This document shows, piece after piece, positions 50,026 through 59,742 of a stretch of 64,000 nucleotides of DNA. Below the pieces are notes generated by a model. That model saw only the letters and a list, made by a program, of their open reading frames with translations. It was not told the DNA's origin and ran no database searches. A program made the translations under genes and the position numbers. Source of the stretch: SIG607 sp045648445 (GTDB taxonomy: Bacteria > Bacillota > Clostridia > Oscillospirales > Acutalibacteraceae); contig JAZRNY010000016.1 in NCBI GenBank assembly GCA_045648445.1, forward strand, positions 3,879 to 67,878, written 5' to 3'. Positions within the stretch are counted from its first letter, which is position 1. Each line of letters starts with the position of its first letter.

Positions 50026-50886
50026 TTAAAGGCTTATTAAAACTACTGCGGCAACGCCGATACCGACGCTAATATATTGACGAATCGAGAACCTTTCCTT
50101 ATAAAGCAATAACGAAATAATGAAGGTAACAATCATTCCGAGTCCTGTTTTCAAGGGAGACGCTACCGAAAGATTCATATATTCGTAGGTAACGAGGGTA
50201 AGCCAGTTTGCTATACCGTTACTAACACCTGCCACCAAACCGTACAAAAATCCCGTTTTAATGGTCGGCTTAAGGCTATTTCTTTCATAAATAAGTCCTA
50301 AAATAAAAAGCCATATCGCACTTCCGACAAAGGTGATAATAAGATATTCATTTTTATAAATGTTATCGAATTTAACCTGCTGAATTTTACCTAAAATGCC
50401 AATTGCTCCATTGGATAAAATGGTCAAGAACATCGCGATTATCCATTTTACCGAAAACTTTTTCTTTTCGCCTTCCGTCTGCTTTTGATAACGCATAAGG
50501 ATAAGGGAAATAAAAATAAGGACTATTGCGATACATTGTATAAGGCTTAATTTCTCATCCAAAAAAACAACGCCGAAAACTATGCTTACGATTCCAGCAA
50601 AGGATGCCAAAAGTCTTGAAACTCCAAACGGGCCTGTTCTGAAAGCAACGTACATCGTATAAAAGCCTATCGCAAACATAAGGGAATTTAAAATTGCGTA
50701 AATCCAGATACCTTTATAAAAATCAAATCCACCCTGATCGCTTATAATAAAGTAAATAACGGCAAAAAGGCACAAAAAGGAATTAAAAAACATTCCACCT
50801 TTGCCTTTTTTGTCACCGTATCGTTTTACGGTGATAGCTTCTATCTGATGGGCAAAAATACTCGCCGCAATAAGTAAAGCAACCAC
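50026..50886 (-). CDS. DMT superfamily (EamA-type) transporter
   Basis: A 286-aa protein with about ten hydrophobic helices in two repeated halves (LLASFAGIVSIVFGVVFLDE in the first, LKTGLGMIVTFIISLLLYKE in the second). These are the typical EamA half-ends where a helix runs into an acidic loop. The substrate is unknown. It starts with GTG or ATG near 50886; GAGGGTG upstream is a usable RBS. Confidence 0.85.
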   Translation of the reverse strand: MVALLIAASIFAHQIEAITVKRYGDKKGKGGMFFNSFLCLFAVIYFIISDQGGFDFYKGIWIYAILNSLMFAIGFYTMYVAFRTGPFGVSRLLASFAGIVSIVFGVVFLDEKLSLIQCIAIVLIFISLILMRYQKQTEGEKKKFSVKWIIAMFLTILSNGAIGILGKIQQVKFDNIYKNEYLIITFVGSAIWLFILGLIYERNSLKPTIKTGFLYGLVAGVSNGIANWLTLVTYEYMNLSVASPLKTGLGMIVTFIISLLLYKERFSIRQYISVGIGVAAVVLISL

Positions 50887-51015
50887 TGCCTTTACACCCT
50901 CTTTTAAAAATTATAGTTAGATTATATCACAAAAAAAAGGATTAGTAAATAGAAAAAAGCCGTTTATATCTTCAAAAAATCCACTTTAAATAGAAATTTT
51001 ACACGATAAACTGTT

Positions 51016-51044
51016 TTGCATTTTTCATTAAAGTATGGTATAAT
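51016..51044 (+). promoter_or_regulatory. Promoter of the MATE gene
   Basis: -35 TTGCAT (51016-51021), 17-bp spacer, perfect -10 TATAAT (51039-51044). As at gdhA, the -10 box is the left edge of the hairpin repeat in the leader. Confidence 0.8.
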
Positions 51045-51304
51045 GGTTTTTAATCAGTCGAAACAGTAACTGAAGTGAGCGTTTCGACAAACTATAATCA
51101 TTATAATGATTGTTGTTTATCGAAACGCTGGAAAGCGCTTCGATAAGCCACTTTTCAAGTGGCTTTGGCAAAATTAAATAGTGGAATTTAATTTTGCACG
51201 ACACTTATTGCAATGGGTAATGACAAATTTTCTTTGAAAATTCGTCATAAAATCAAAGATTTTATGACGAAACTTGTAAGTTTCGACTTTCATTAACCAT
51301 TATA
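51039..51304 (+). repeat. Modular hairpin repeat family 2, copy D, in the MATE leader
   Basis: The element is bounded by inverted TATAATGGTT (51039-51048) and AACCATTATA (51295-51304). Inside are GTCGAAAC/GTTTCGAC (51057-51088), the palindrome AATCATTATAATGATT (51096-51111), TATCGAA/TTCGATA (51118-51145), GCCACTT/AAGTGGC (51147-51163), GCAAAATTAAAT/ATTTAATTTTGC (51168-51197), an AATTTTC/GAAAATT stem near 51224-51243, CATAAAATC/GATTTTATG (51246-51266) and CGAAACTT/AAGTTTCG (51268-51285). ATTGCAATG recurs at 51207-51215. The rest of the 452-bp gap (50887-51015) is AT-rich with no ORF. Confidence 0.75.
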
Positions 51305-51338
51305 ATGCATATATATTTTCAAAAAAGAGATGTTATTA

Positions 51339-52706
51339 ATGCAGGAAACAAACAGTAAGTTTACCCTTCTTACTACGGGTAAAGTGGAAAAAGTAATAAC
51401 AAAAATGGCTATTCCAACTATAATCAGTATGCTTGTTACCGCCATTTACAATATGGCTGACACGTTTTTTGTAAGTAAAATCGAAGACGTTTCAGCCCCT
51501 GCTGCCGTCGGCGTAGTGTTTTCAATGATGGCTCTTATTCAGGCGGTAGGTTTTTTCTTTGGGCAAGGTTCGGGAAACTTTATTTCAAGGGCCATGGGCA
51601 AACAGGATAAGCACAGCGCCGAAACAATGGCTTCTGTCGGATTTTTTTACTCCTTTTTTATAGGAATTCTTATCGCCGTTTTTGGCATTCTTTTTATTGA
51701 ACCATTAGCATTATTTCTCGGTTCTACAAAAACCATACTTCCCTATGCAAAAGAATATTTAAGTTACATACTTTTAGGTTCGCCCTTTATAATTTCTTCC
51801 TTTGTTATAAACAATCAACTTCGTTTTCAGGGCAATGCCGCCTACGCCATGGTAGGTCTTGTTTCGGGAGGAATACTTAATATAATTCTTGACCCCATAT
51901 TTATTTTTACTTTAAAAATGGGTACAAAAGGCGCGGCTCTTGCCACGGTAGTAAGTCAGATTTTTTCATTTTTACTTCTTATAATCGGCACTACGAGAGG
52001 TGAAAACATAAGAATAAAAATCAAGAATTTCTCATTTAATAAAAAGTATATCGTCGAAATAATAAAAGGCGGTCTTCCCTCCCTTTCACGCCAGTCAATA
52101 ACAAGCGTTGCTTCTATTGTGTTAAACTGGGTTGCAGGCGGATACGGCGACTTTGCAATTGCAGCAATATCTATAGTTACAAGAATTGCTATGTTTATAA
52201 ACTCTGCCGTTATTGGTTTCGGTCAAGGGTTCCAGCCCTTTTGCGGTTTTAACTACGGCGCCCAAAATTACGAAAGGGTCAAAAAGGGTTTTATATTTTC
52301 AATAAAGGTGACCACAATATTTTTAAGCATAATGGCGGTACTTGGGTTTATATTTGCGCCAACCTTAATTAAACTTTTCCGCGAGGATACGGAAGTGGTT
52401 GATTTCGGCGTTTCAATGCTTCGCTTTCAATGTTTAACCTTCCCGACTTTCGGAATTATCGTTATGGCGAATATGATAATGCAAAATTTGGGATTTGTTG
52501 GCAAAGCAACCCTTTTATCAATAGCAAGACAAGGCATTTTCTTTTTACCGCTTGTTTTAATTATGCCTTATTTGTTCGGTCAAACAGGACTTGAATCCAC
52601 CCAATCGGTTGCAGATTTTCTTTCTGCAGTTTGCGCTGTACCTTTATCACTTTACGTGTTAAAATATTTAAATAACAAACAACTATCCAAGGAGAACTCA
52701 AAATGA
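51339..52706 (+). CDS. MATE family efflux transporter
   Basis: A 455-aa MATE protein with twelve helices. The DinF/NorM pattern is seen in ITKMAIPTIISMLVTAIYNMADTFFVSK, GSGNFISRAMGKQDKHSAETM and the second-half GFGQGFQPFCGFNYGAQNYERVK. It exports cationic drugs or metabolites using Na or H gradients. ATG 51339 is chosen because an AAAGAG RBS precedes it by 9 nt. It overlaps gpsA by 4 nt. Confidence 0.92.
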   Translation: MQETNSKFTLLTTGKVEKVITKMAIPTIISMLVTAIYNMADTFFVSKIEDVSAPAAVGVVFSMMALIQAVGFFFGQGSGNFISRAMGKQDKHSAETMASVGFFYSFFIGILIAVFGILFIEPLALFLGSTKTILPYAKEYLSYILLGSPFIISSFVINNQLRFQGNAAYAMVGLVSGGILNIILDPIFIFTLKMGTKGAALATVVSQIFSFLLLIIGTTRGENIRIKIKNFSFNKKYIVEIIKGGLPSLSRQSITSVASIVLNWVAGGYGDFAIAAISIVTRIAMFINSAVIGFGQGFQPFCGFNYGAQNYERVKKGFIFSIKVTTIFLSIMAVLGFIFAPTLIKLFREDTEVVDFGVSMLRFQCLTFPTFGIIVMANMIMQNLGFVGKATLLSIARQGIFFLPLVLIMPYLFGQTGLESTQSVADFLSAVCAVPLSLYVLKYLNNKQLSKENSK

Positions 52707-53662
52707 AAATTACCGTTATAGGCCCCGGACGTTGGGGTTCGCTTATTACATGGTATCTTGATACGCGCCATCACGACGTAACCCTTTACGGTCTTGAAGA
52801 ATCAAAGGAAATGCAGGGATTTTTAAAGGATCGCAAAAACTCCCTTTTAACTCTTCCCGAAACGGTTAAACTGTCCACCGACCTTTCCTGTATAAACGAA
52901 AGTGAAGTTGTGGTTATCTCTATTCCGTCTCAGGCATTACAGGGGCTTTTTGACCAAATAAATTCCTTTTACCCCAAAAACAAAATTTTTGTACTTTGTA
53001 TGAAAGGTATTGAAATTTCCACCGGAAGACGCCTTTCCGAAATCGCAAAGGATAATCTTGACCCGTCTAATAAAGTTGCCGTATGGATCGGCCCCGGTCA
53101 CGTTCAGGAATTTTACCACGGCATACCCAACTGTATGGTTATAGACAGCGACGACGAACAGGTTAAACTCCGTTTAGTACACGAACTTTCAAGCAAATTA
53201 ATACGTTTTTATTACGGAAACGATATGATTGGCAACGAAATCGGCGCCGCCGCCAAAAATGTAATCGGCATTGCCGCAGGTTTTTTAGACGGTGTTGGTC
53301 TTTCATCCCTTAAAGGCGCTCTTATGGCAAGAGGTACCCGCGAGGTTGCCCGACTGATAGGTGCAAAGGGCGGTAACGAACTAAGCGCTTACGGACTTTG
53401 CCATTTAGGCGATTACGAAGCAACAGTATTTTCAAAATACAGTCACAACCGACAGTTTGGCGAGTCTTTTGTAAAAGGCGAAAAATTTGAACATTTGGCA
53501 GAGGGTTACTTTACCGTAAAAGCCCTTGTTAATATGGGCAAACAACTTAACATTGACCTGCCCATATGCAACCGCATATACGAAGTTCTTTATGAAGGAA
53601 AACCCGTAATGACAGCCCTTGACGAACTTTTCGACAGAGCTTTAACAGCAGAATTCGAATAA
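52703..53662 (+). CDS. gpsA: NAD(P)H-dependent glycerol-3-phosphate dehydrogenase-like protein
   Basis: A 319-aa GpsA-type dehydrogenase, which makes sn-glycerol-3-phosphate from DHAP for phospholipids. The N-terminal Rossmann motif is VIGPGRWGSLITWYLD, with a Pro where GpsA usually has Ala (GAGSWG). WIGPGHVQEF and the catalytic-Lys motif GNEIGAAAKNVIGIAAGFLDG follow, then GDYEATVFSKYSHNRQFGE. RBS AAGGAG inside the MATE gene. Divergent from textbook GpsA but very likely that enzyme. Confidence 0.88.
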   Translation: MKITVIGPGRWGSLITWYLDTRHHDVTLYGLEESKEMQGFLKDRKNSLLTLPETVKLSTDLSCINESEVVVISIPSQALQGLFDQINSFYPKNKIFVLCMKGIEISTGRRLSEIAKDNLDPSNKVAVWIGPGHVQEFYHGIPNCMVIDSDDEQVKLRLVHELSSKLIRFYYGNDMIGNEIGAAAKNVIGIAAGFLDGVGLSSLKGALMARGTREVARLIGAKGGNELSAYGLCHLGDYEATVFSKYSHNRQFGESFVKGEKFEHLAEGYFTVKALVNMGKQLNIDLPICNRIYEVLYEGKPVMTALDELFDRALTAEFE

Positions 53663-53663
53663 T

Positions 53664-53693
53664 AAAAAAGAGGAGAAAATCTCCTCTTTTTTT
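53664..53693 (+). terminator. Terminator after gpsA
   Basis: The stem AAAAAAGAGGAGA/TCTCCTCTTTTTT with an AAA loop, directly after the stop. Confidence 0.9.
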
Positions 53694-53764
53694 CATTTTT
53701 AAGACTTGTAAAAGCACATATATTATGATATTATACTTGTAAATTATATTCGGGTGGGAAAATT

Positions 53765-56302
53765 ATGTTTGAACAAAAATTAAAAGAAATTATGGCGCAA
53801 ATAAAGACGACTACCGAAAACAAAGGCGCTCATAACGAACTGCCTGGTAATACATATTATCTTGATAACGGTGACGTGCTTTGCTTACCGAGAACTACCG
53901 GTGTTCACCGCTTCCCATATCAAGCCGGCGGTTTTACAATGTGGGCCATGTCAAACGGTGTAATAAATGCTGTTGACGGTATTTTGCGAGTTTTTTATCC
54001 CATACATACGGACCACGATTCTTCCATAAATTTCTTTGTTGGTTTGCCAAACGATGACGGTACCTATTTCCCCATTTCGATTTTAGGTGGCGGCAAACAG
54101 TTATTTGAGCCGTATAACACCAAAAGATATTTGGTTTACTCTCTTTCTGCTGCCTATTATATTGTTGATACCGATATTTCCACCTTTGCAATTCGCGCAT
54201 CGGTAACCAAAAACAAACAAATGAGTTTTAGTTTCGGTTTAATAAACAAAACCGATAAACCCTTAAACTACACCTTAAACACCTATTTTGAAGCCTTTTT
54301 AAAGAATGGCGAATATGACGATATGTGGGTTAAAGGACAGCGCGTATCTATGCATTTAGGCAACGGCAAATTTATTTTAAAGCGTTCTTCAGGCGATTTT
54401 CACGCAATGCTTATTGACCGCAAGATAAACAACGCCTTTGTCGGCGAAACCTATCATACCGCTTGTCGACCCGAATATCTTCTTTATCAAAACTGTAATA
54501 TAGGAAATGCCGAATCGCTAAAACTGGGCAAATTCGAAAAGCAGTCGGTTACCACTCGTAACAACACACCCGTAGCCGCCGAAATCATACATCTTGAAAC
54601 TGCGGCTCAAAAAACCACGCGAATTGATTATTTATTCACTTTAACCAACGACAGAACCGTTGATTTAACAAAAGAAAATATTGAAATAAACGGTCAGGAA
54701 ATTGATGATATTATTGCTTCGCGCGAAATCTACGACAAATCGCGTTTTGGCAACACAAAACTTTCTTTTAAGGATTGGCACAACAATAACATTCACGTTA
54801 ACGTGCTTAATAACTTCCTTAAAAACCTGCAAAAACAGGTAGATTTTTGCGCTATGGGCGATAATTACGTTGAGCATATGCTGGGCGTTCGCGACGTATT
54901 CCAACAACTTGAACAGGCTATTATATGGAGCCCCGATAAAGCACGAGAAAAAATGATACGCGCCATTGGATTTATTGATTCCAGCGGAAGACCGCCCCGT
55001 CAGTTTGGTATTCCCCAGTATGAAGGTCACATTCCAAATATGGACCTTCGCCCCTTTATTGACCAGGGAAACTGGATTTTAACCACATTTTATATGTATC
55101 TTGCCTACACGGGCGATTATTCTATTTTAAACGAACAGTGCGGTTACTACCAATTTATTGCCACAAAAGGCAACGTTGTAAAGCCGTTAGACCAAAAAGA
55201 CAGCATACTTGAACATTTAATCCGTATTACCGATTATCTTGTAAGCAATCTTGACCGTGAAGACGGCACCAATTGTCTTAAAATTCTTTACGGCGACTGG
55301 AACGACGCCATTGACGGTCTTGGTAAAACAACCGACGAAGGTAAAGAATTCGGCACCGGTGTTTCGGTTATGGCAAGTTTGCAACTTTATAGAAATCTTG
55401 CAGAAATGGCTGATATTCTTAAAAAGCAAAATCTTACCGACAAAGCCGAAGAATATTTAAATATTAGAAACGAACTTGCAAACGGACTTAAAAAACACGC
55501 TGTTGAAACAAACGAAAAGGGTGAAAAACGTATTATTCACGGTTGGGGAGACCACAAATCATATAAAGTCGGCTCTTTCTGTGACGTTGACGGCGCTTCG
55601 CGCATTAGTTTTGCTCCCTTTGCATATTGGGCAATTTCGGATTTGATTAGTCAAACCCCCGAATTACGCGAGGTCATTATAAATAATCTTCTTTCTCTTG
55701 ATTCGGTTTACGGTTTGCTTACAAATCTACCAAAATTCACCCCCAACACCCCCGGAATAGGACGAATTTCCAACACTCTGCCCGGTTTTTCCGAAAACGC
55801 CTGCGCGTACGTTCACGCAAGTATGTTTTCTTGTGCTGCGCTGTTTTTATCGGGTGCTTCTGAAAACGCTTGGGAGCAAATTGAAAAATCAATGATTATC
55901 ACACATAAAAATGCCGACAAAACCACTTTTGTTATGCCTAACTCCTATTGCAGAAATCTTGATTTAGGTGTTGACGGCGGTTCGCAAAACGACTGGTACA
56001 CAGGCGCAGGAACGGTTCTTTATAAAAACTTTTTCCGCTTTGGATTTGGTATCGAGCCTAATCTTGACGGACTGACAATTCAGACTGCCGCTTATATGCC
56101 TTGCAGGGAGGCTACGGCTCAGTTTATAATGAAAGGTCATAATTTAACCCTTATCCATAAAAACGAGGGCAACTCAAAACGCGAAATTTTCATTAACGGT
56201 ATAAAACAGCAAACCGTTTATGACGATATTATGAAAACCGAAAAATTGTTTATCAAAAATCAAGACATTCTGGACGATATGATTATAACGGTTACAGATT
56301 AA
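53765..56302 (+). CDS. GH94-like glycoside phosphorylase (cellobiose/cellodextrin phosphorylase family)
   Basis: An 845-aa cytoplasmic enzyme. The N-terminal beta-sandwich (to about residue 300) contains TTGVHRFPYQAGGFTMW and MSFSFGLINKTDKPLNY. The (alpha/alpha)6 barrel carries the general-acid motif ILYGDWNDAIDGLG (Asp of GDWND), DNYVEHMLGVRDVFQQLE and GSQNDWYTGAGTVLYKNFFR, matching GH94. GH94 enzymes cleave beta-linked glucans or oligosaccharides with phosphate to give a sugar-1-phosphate, saving ATP. The N-terminus departs from well-known GH94 members, so the substrate is open. It fits a fibre-degrading lifestyle. Confidence 0.85.
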   Translation: MFEQKLKEIMAQIKTTTENKGAHNELPGNTYYLDNGDVLCLPRTTGVHRFPYQAGGFTMWAMSNGVINAVDGILRVFYPIHTDHDSSINFFVGLPNDDGTYFPISILGGGKQLFEPYNTKRYLVYSLSAAYYIVDTDISTFAIRASVTKNKQMSFSFGLINKTDKPLNYTLNTYFEAFLKNGEYDDMWVKGQRVSMHLGNGKFILKRSSGDFHAMLIDRKINNAFVGETYHTACRPEYLLYQNCNIGNAESLKLGKFEKQSVTTRNNTPVAAEIIHLETAAQKTTRIDYLFTLTNDRTVDLTKENIEINGQEIDDIIASREIYDKSRFGNTKLSFKDWHNNNIHVNVLNNFLKNLQKQVDFCAMGDNYVEHMLGVRDVFQQLEQAIIWSPDKAREKMIRAIGFIDSSGRPPRQFGIPQYEGHIPNMDLRPFIDQGNWILTTFYMYLAYTGDYSILNEQCGYYQFIATKGNVVKPLDQKDSILEHLIRITDYLVSNLDREDGTNCLKILYGDWNDAIDGLGKTTDEGKEFGTGVSVMASLQLYRNLAEMADILKKQNLTDKAEEYLNIRNELANGLKKHAVETNEKGEKRIIHGWGDHKSYKVGSFCDVDGASRISFAPFAYWAISDLISQTPELREVIINNLLSLDSVYGLLTNLPKFTPNTPGIGRISNTLPGFSENACAYVHASMFSCAALFLSGASENAWEQIEKSMIITHKNADKTTFVMPNSYCRNLDLGVDGGSQNDWYTGAGTVLYKNFFRFGFGIEPNLDGLTIQTAAYMPCREATAQFIMKGHNLTLIHKNEGNSKREIFINGIKQQTVYDDIMKTEKLFIKNQDILDDMIITVTD

Positions 56303-56306
56303 AAAA

Positions 56307-56336
56307 AACTCGCTAGTTACCTAGCGAGTTTTTAAT
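56307..56336. terminator. Bidirectional terminator between GH94-like and LtaS-like genes
   Basis: A perfect 10-bp stem AACTCGCTAG/CTAGCGAGTT with a TTAC loop, flanked by A8 and T5. Confidence 0.92.
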
Positions 56337-58400
56337 TTAGTTTATATTATCGTAAACAAATCGGAAGAAGTCTTCCTTCATAAGTTTAAGCGATACTGCG
56401 TATCGGTTATCCACTATAGCACTGTAGTAATCAATATATTCCTGTTTTGCCTCTTCTGTCATAAGGTCAGCGGAGCCCTGCCATTCGGCCTTACCGTTGG
56501 TCGCGTTATACTTAACCTTATCGGTAACAAAACTCTTGTTATAAAGAATTGCCATATGGTCGTTACTTGAGAATACATCCACACCGGGCAACATTCTTGA
56601 ATCATATTCAATGCCCAAAAGGTTAAGCGTTGTCGGCAGAATATCAATATTACAGCAAGGAACGTCGGTTACTATGGGTTCAATACCCTCGCAGTACATA
56701 ATACAGGTTGATTCATACATCTGGAAATTGCTTCCTACGTCATACCCTGCAATAGCATCAAGTGAATTTGAAGTAAGGTAATATGGATAATGGTCGCCTG
56801 TAAGAACGATAAGGGTATTGTTAAGTTTTCCTGCTTCTCTGAGTCGTTTAACCAGATAGGTCATAGCCTTTTCAAGTTCATAATTGGCGGCAAGATAATA
56901 TACGGCGTTATCGGGAAGTTTTCTTCCGTTAACAATTTGTCTTACCGTTTTTAAATTTCGTACGGCTATGGGATTTGCATCGGAATAAGGACCGTGACCC
57001 GAGAAGGTCATATAATAAGCGTGGAAACGAGGATTATTGATATAATCGTCAATACTCTGCTCCATCATTTCAAGGTCGGAAGACGGCCAAGAGGTAGTAA
57101 ATCTCATTCCGTTTTCGCCACCCATAAAGCGCAAAGTTGTATAACCTAAATTGGGGTGAGTATCTTCTCTTGAATAATAATAACCTCTAAAGTTATGGTA
57201 AGCGTAGGTTTTTACACCTAATTTTTCAAAGGAATGACCTAGTGCGTAGGGCAAATGTTTATCCTGCGACTGAGTAAAACTACCTGAGGAGGAGTTACTG
57301 TCGGCATCACGGGAAACGTCGGGCCATAGACCGGTCATAAAGGAAAATTCGCCGTTTGTGGTTGTGTTTTTATAGGAGTTATAGTAATTGTTTAAAACTA
57401 TACCGCCCTTACTCATTTTATAAAGGGTAGGTGTAACAACGGGGTCAATTGCCCATTTACTAAAACTTTCGGCGCAAATATAAATAAGATTATAATCCTT
57501 TAATTTGCCTGTATATTCATTTTTATTAGTACCCTTTTGACTTGCAAAATAAGCGCAAAGTTCTTTTTTACCGCTATCATCGGTCAGGGATGATAAAGTA
57601 TTAAAATTAATTTTATTAATATTATTGGGCGAAAAATCTATTTGCGGAATTTGTTCATCGGGATTATCTAAAATTTCCAAAGATAAATCGTTACCGCCTT
57701 CGGAAGAACTACCGCCGAATACGCTGTGGTAAACCTCAACCAAAGAATTGGTAAGAACACCAATACGGCTTGAAGCGGTATCGGTATCTATTTTAGTAGA
57801 AGAATACGCTGCATAGGGGGAAGTATTTCCGGTTCCGAAAGGAAGCAAGAAAAGTACCGCAAGTACCCATAAAACTATGGTTTTTAAAAGAGAAATGAAA
57901 TGCATTAAAGGCGAATACTTTTTAAAGTTGCGATTTGGCGAAAGATATGCATAAAGAGCCGCTGCAAATACGGGAATAAGACAAAGAATTATCCACCAAA
58001 AAGAATCTTTAATGGTATCCTTTAGCGCCCAACCGAAATCTTCCATAGCATCTGCGCCCATTCCTATCATAGAAATGGAGAACATAGAACCAAAAATACG
58101 ATAGTACACAAGTTGCGCCACGTAAAATGCAAAAGGAACAAGCATTATAATTGGCATTGCAATACGATTTCCGCGTCGTCTGAACCAACCGTTAAGCGAA
58201 CCGAAAAACGCTGCTTCGGCAGGAATAAAGAAAAGGAAAAACCAACTCATATCCTCAAAACCCGTTTGTGTACGAAGCAAAAGTTCCCAAAAAAGAAGCG
58301 CGACAAAATAAACAAGTGAATATTTTGCGCTTGTTATAAGTTGCGGTTTCATTATATCGAACATACTTTTGTCTTCAACAGAGTTTTTCTTAGTGCTCAT
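56337..58400 (-). CDS. LtaS-like membrane sulfatase-family phosphoglycerol transferase
   Basis: A 687-aa protein with an N-terminal block of five membrane helices (residues 20-185) and an extracellular sulfatase-fold domain. The catalytic Thr lies in NTTTNGEFSFMTGLWPD, and the metal motifs FSGHGPYS and VLTGDHYPYYL follow. LtaS uses phosphatidylglycerol to build lipoteichoic acid; relatives modify other surface glycans. The start is ATG 58400 with a GGAGAAG RBS. It seems monocistronic. Confidence 0.9.
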   Translation of the reverse strand: MSTKKNSVEDKSMFDIMKPQLITSAKYSLVYFVALLFWELLLRTQTGFEDMSWFFLFFIPAEAAFFGSLNGWFRRRGNRIAMPIIMLVPFAFYVAQLVYYRIFGSMFSISMIGMGADAMEDFGWALKDTIKDSFWWIILCLIPVFAAALYAYLSPNRNFKKYSPLMHFISLLKTIVLWVLAVLFLLPFGTGNTSPYAAYSSTKIDTDTASSRIGVLTNSLVEVYHSVFGGSSSEGGNDLSLEILDNPDEQIPQIDFSPNNINKINFNTLSSLTDDSGKKELCAYFASQKGTNKNEYTGKLKDYNLIYICAESFSKWAIDPVVTPTLYKMSKGGIVLNNYYNSYKNTTTNGEFSFMTGLWPDVSRDADSNSSSGSFTQSQDKHLPYALGHSFEKLGVKTYAYHNFRGYYYSREDTHPNLGYTTLRFMGGENGMRFTTSWPSSDLEMMEQSIDDYINNPRFHAYYMTFSGHGPYSDANPIAVRNLKTVRQIVNGRKLPDNAVYYLAANYELEKAMTYLVKRLREAGKLNNTLIVLTGDHYPYYLTSNSLDAIAGYDVGSNFQMYESTCIMYCEGIEPIVTDVPCCNIDILPTTLNLLGIEYDSRMLPGVDVFSSNDHMAILYNKSFVTDKVKYNATNGKAEWQGSADLMTEEAKQEYIDYYSAIVDNRYAVSLKLMKEDFFRFVYDNIN

Positions 58401-58535
58401 TTTCTTCTCCTTCTTTAAATTTTAAAAATCTTCAACCGCTATATTTTAACACAAAAAACTTAAAAAATCAATATTTTACATTGTTTTTTTACAATTTAGT
58501 AATTTTTTAACCGCGAAAAACCGCGGTTTTTGTTT
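58401..58535. other. Intergenic region with GC palindrome
   Basis: Between ThrE-C and LtaS (same strand). Mostly AT-rich; AAAAACCGCGGTTTTT (58514-58529) is a perfect palindrome, and AACCGCG/CGCGGTT (about 58508-58527) can form a hairpin with a T-rich tail on the plus strand. It may end the thrE transcript imperfectly. No gene seen. Confidence 0.5.
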
Positions 58536-58991
58536 TTATATCTCGCCTTTTTTTCTTCGTATAAAATCTTTGGTTATTTTTGTTATTGCCGTAGCAATAA
58601 TAATTCCAAGGGCAAGGGCTGCTGCCAATGAAAGAGTGTGCATTCCCTTTTCCAAAAAACCTGCTCTGTCATCTTTAAAGGCATTTGCCATAGTATAATA
58701 AAGCGAACTACCGGGGATTAACGGCACCAAAGTTGTGGTAATAAATATGGTGGTCGGACTTTTTATAAGCATTGCTATTATTTCGGCATAAGCGGTCATT
58801 AAAAATGCTACAAAAAAATAGTTCAACGGTTCGCTGACAATAAATTTTGAAAAAACTACCAACAGCGTCCACGAAAGAAAACCGCCAAGCACTGTAAATA
58901 TAAGTCTTTTATCCCTTATATTAAAAAGTACGGTAAAGCCTAAAGTGCCAATGGTTCCCGAAATAATCTGAATTATTTCTAACTTTGTCAT
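58536..58991 (-). CDS. Threonine/serine exporter, C-terminal half (ThrE_2/DUF3815)
   Basis: A 151-aa protein with four hydrophobic helices. PTTIFITTTLVPLIPGSSLYYT is the ThrE_2 signature, with GLEK-like acidic loop EKGMHTLSLAAALALG. Corynebacterium ThrE exports threonine and serine as a single polypeptide; here the second half is a separate gene starting inside the first (4-nt overlap), as in other Firmicutes. Confidence 0.9.
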   Translation of the reverse strand: MTKLEIIQIISGTIGTLGFTVLFNIRDKRLIFTVLGGFLSWTLLVVFSKFIVSEPLNYFFVAFLMTAYAEIIAMLIKSPTTIFITTTLVPLIPGSSLYYTMANAFKDDRAGFLEKGMHTLSLAAALALGIIIATAITKITKDFIRRKKGEI

Positions 58992-59740
58992 AGTAAGAAA
59001 CCTCCCAGCACTGTAATAAGAAAGTATCCTGCCGCTATTGCAAGAGCAGTCAAAACAACCTCAACTGCGCGTAAAAGTCCCGCGATACTGTCACCCGAAA
59101 ATAAATCTCTTAAGGCGTTTGTAAGACCAATACCCGGAATAAGACTCATTATATTACCTATTATAACCTTATCGGCATCGCCTATAAGGTTAAGTTTTAC
59201 CGCCAAATAGGCAATTAAAGTTGCCACCGCGCAAGATATAAATTTAGAAAACATTTTTGACGGCACGGTTTTATCGCAAAGTAAAATTGCAAAACGAACC
59301 ACTAGTCCTGCAAACAAAGAAACGCACGTTTGAGCCAAGTTTCCGCCAAAAAACAAGGTGAACGCGCCTGCTATAACGCTATAGGCAATACATTCCAGCC
59401 AAAAAGGATAGGTCTTATGACGTAAAGCCTTTCTAAGTTCTTCTCCAATATCCTCTTTTGCCACCTTGCCTTCGCATATTAGACGCAAAAGATGGTTTAA
59501 TCTATGTAGTTTTTCTTGGTCGGTACCGGTTGAAACAACACGGCGAGTTTGGGTGATAAAACCGCCATCGTCAAGAAAAACAGTTACCACCATACTGCTG
59601 GTTATTATAAAAACATCGGTACGCTTTGCACCAAAGGAACAACACATACGTTTTATTCCTTCTTCAACCCTTCTAACCTCAGCACCCGATATAAGCAACT
59701 GTTCGCCTATATCCATAGCATAAGAAAGCAATTTTTCCAT
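58988..59740 (-). CDS. Threonine/serine exporter, N-terminal half (ThrE_1/DUF1212)
   Basis: A 250-aa protein: cytoplasmic head (AMDIGEQLLISGAEVRRVEEG, DVFIITSSMVVTVF) and about five membrane helices (including IIGNIMSLIPGIGLTNALRDLFSGDSIAGLLR). It would pair with the 151-aa partner to form the full ThrE transporter. It follows the HAD gene by 2 nt on the same strand. Confidence 0.9.
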   Translation of the reverse strand: MEKLLSYAMDIGEQLLISGAEVRRVEEGIKRMCCSFGAKRTDVFIITSSMVVTVFLDDGGFITQTRRVVSTGTDQEKLHRLNHLLRLICEGKVAKEDIGEELRKALRHKTYPFWLECIAYSVIAGAFTLFFGGNLAQTCVSLFAGLVVRFAILLCDKTVPSKMFSKFISCAVATLIAYLAVKLNLIGDADKVIIGNIMSLIPGIGLTNALRDLFSGDSIAGLLRAVEVVLTALAIAAGYFLITVLGGFLL

Positions 59741-59742
59741 AA

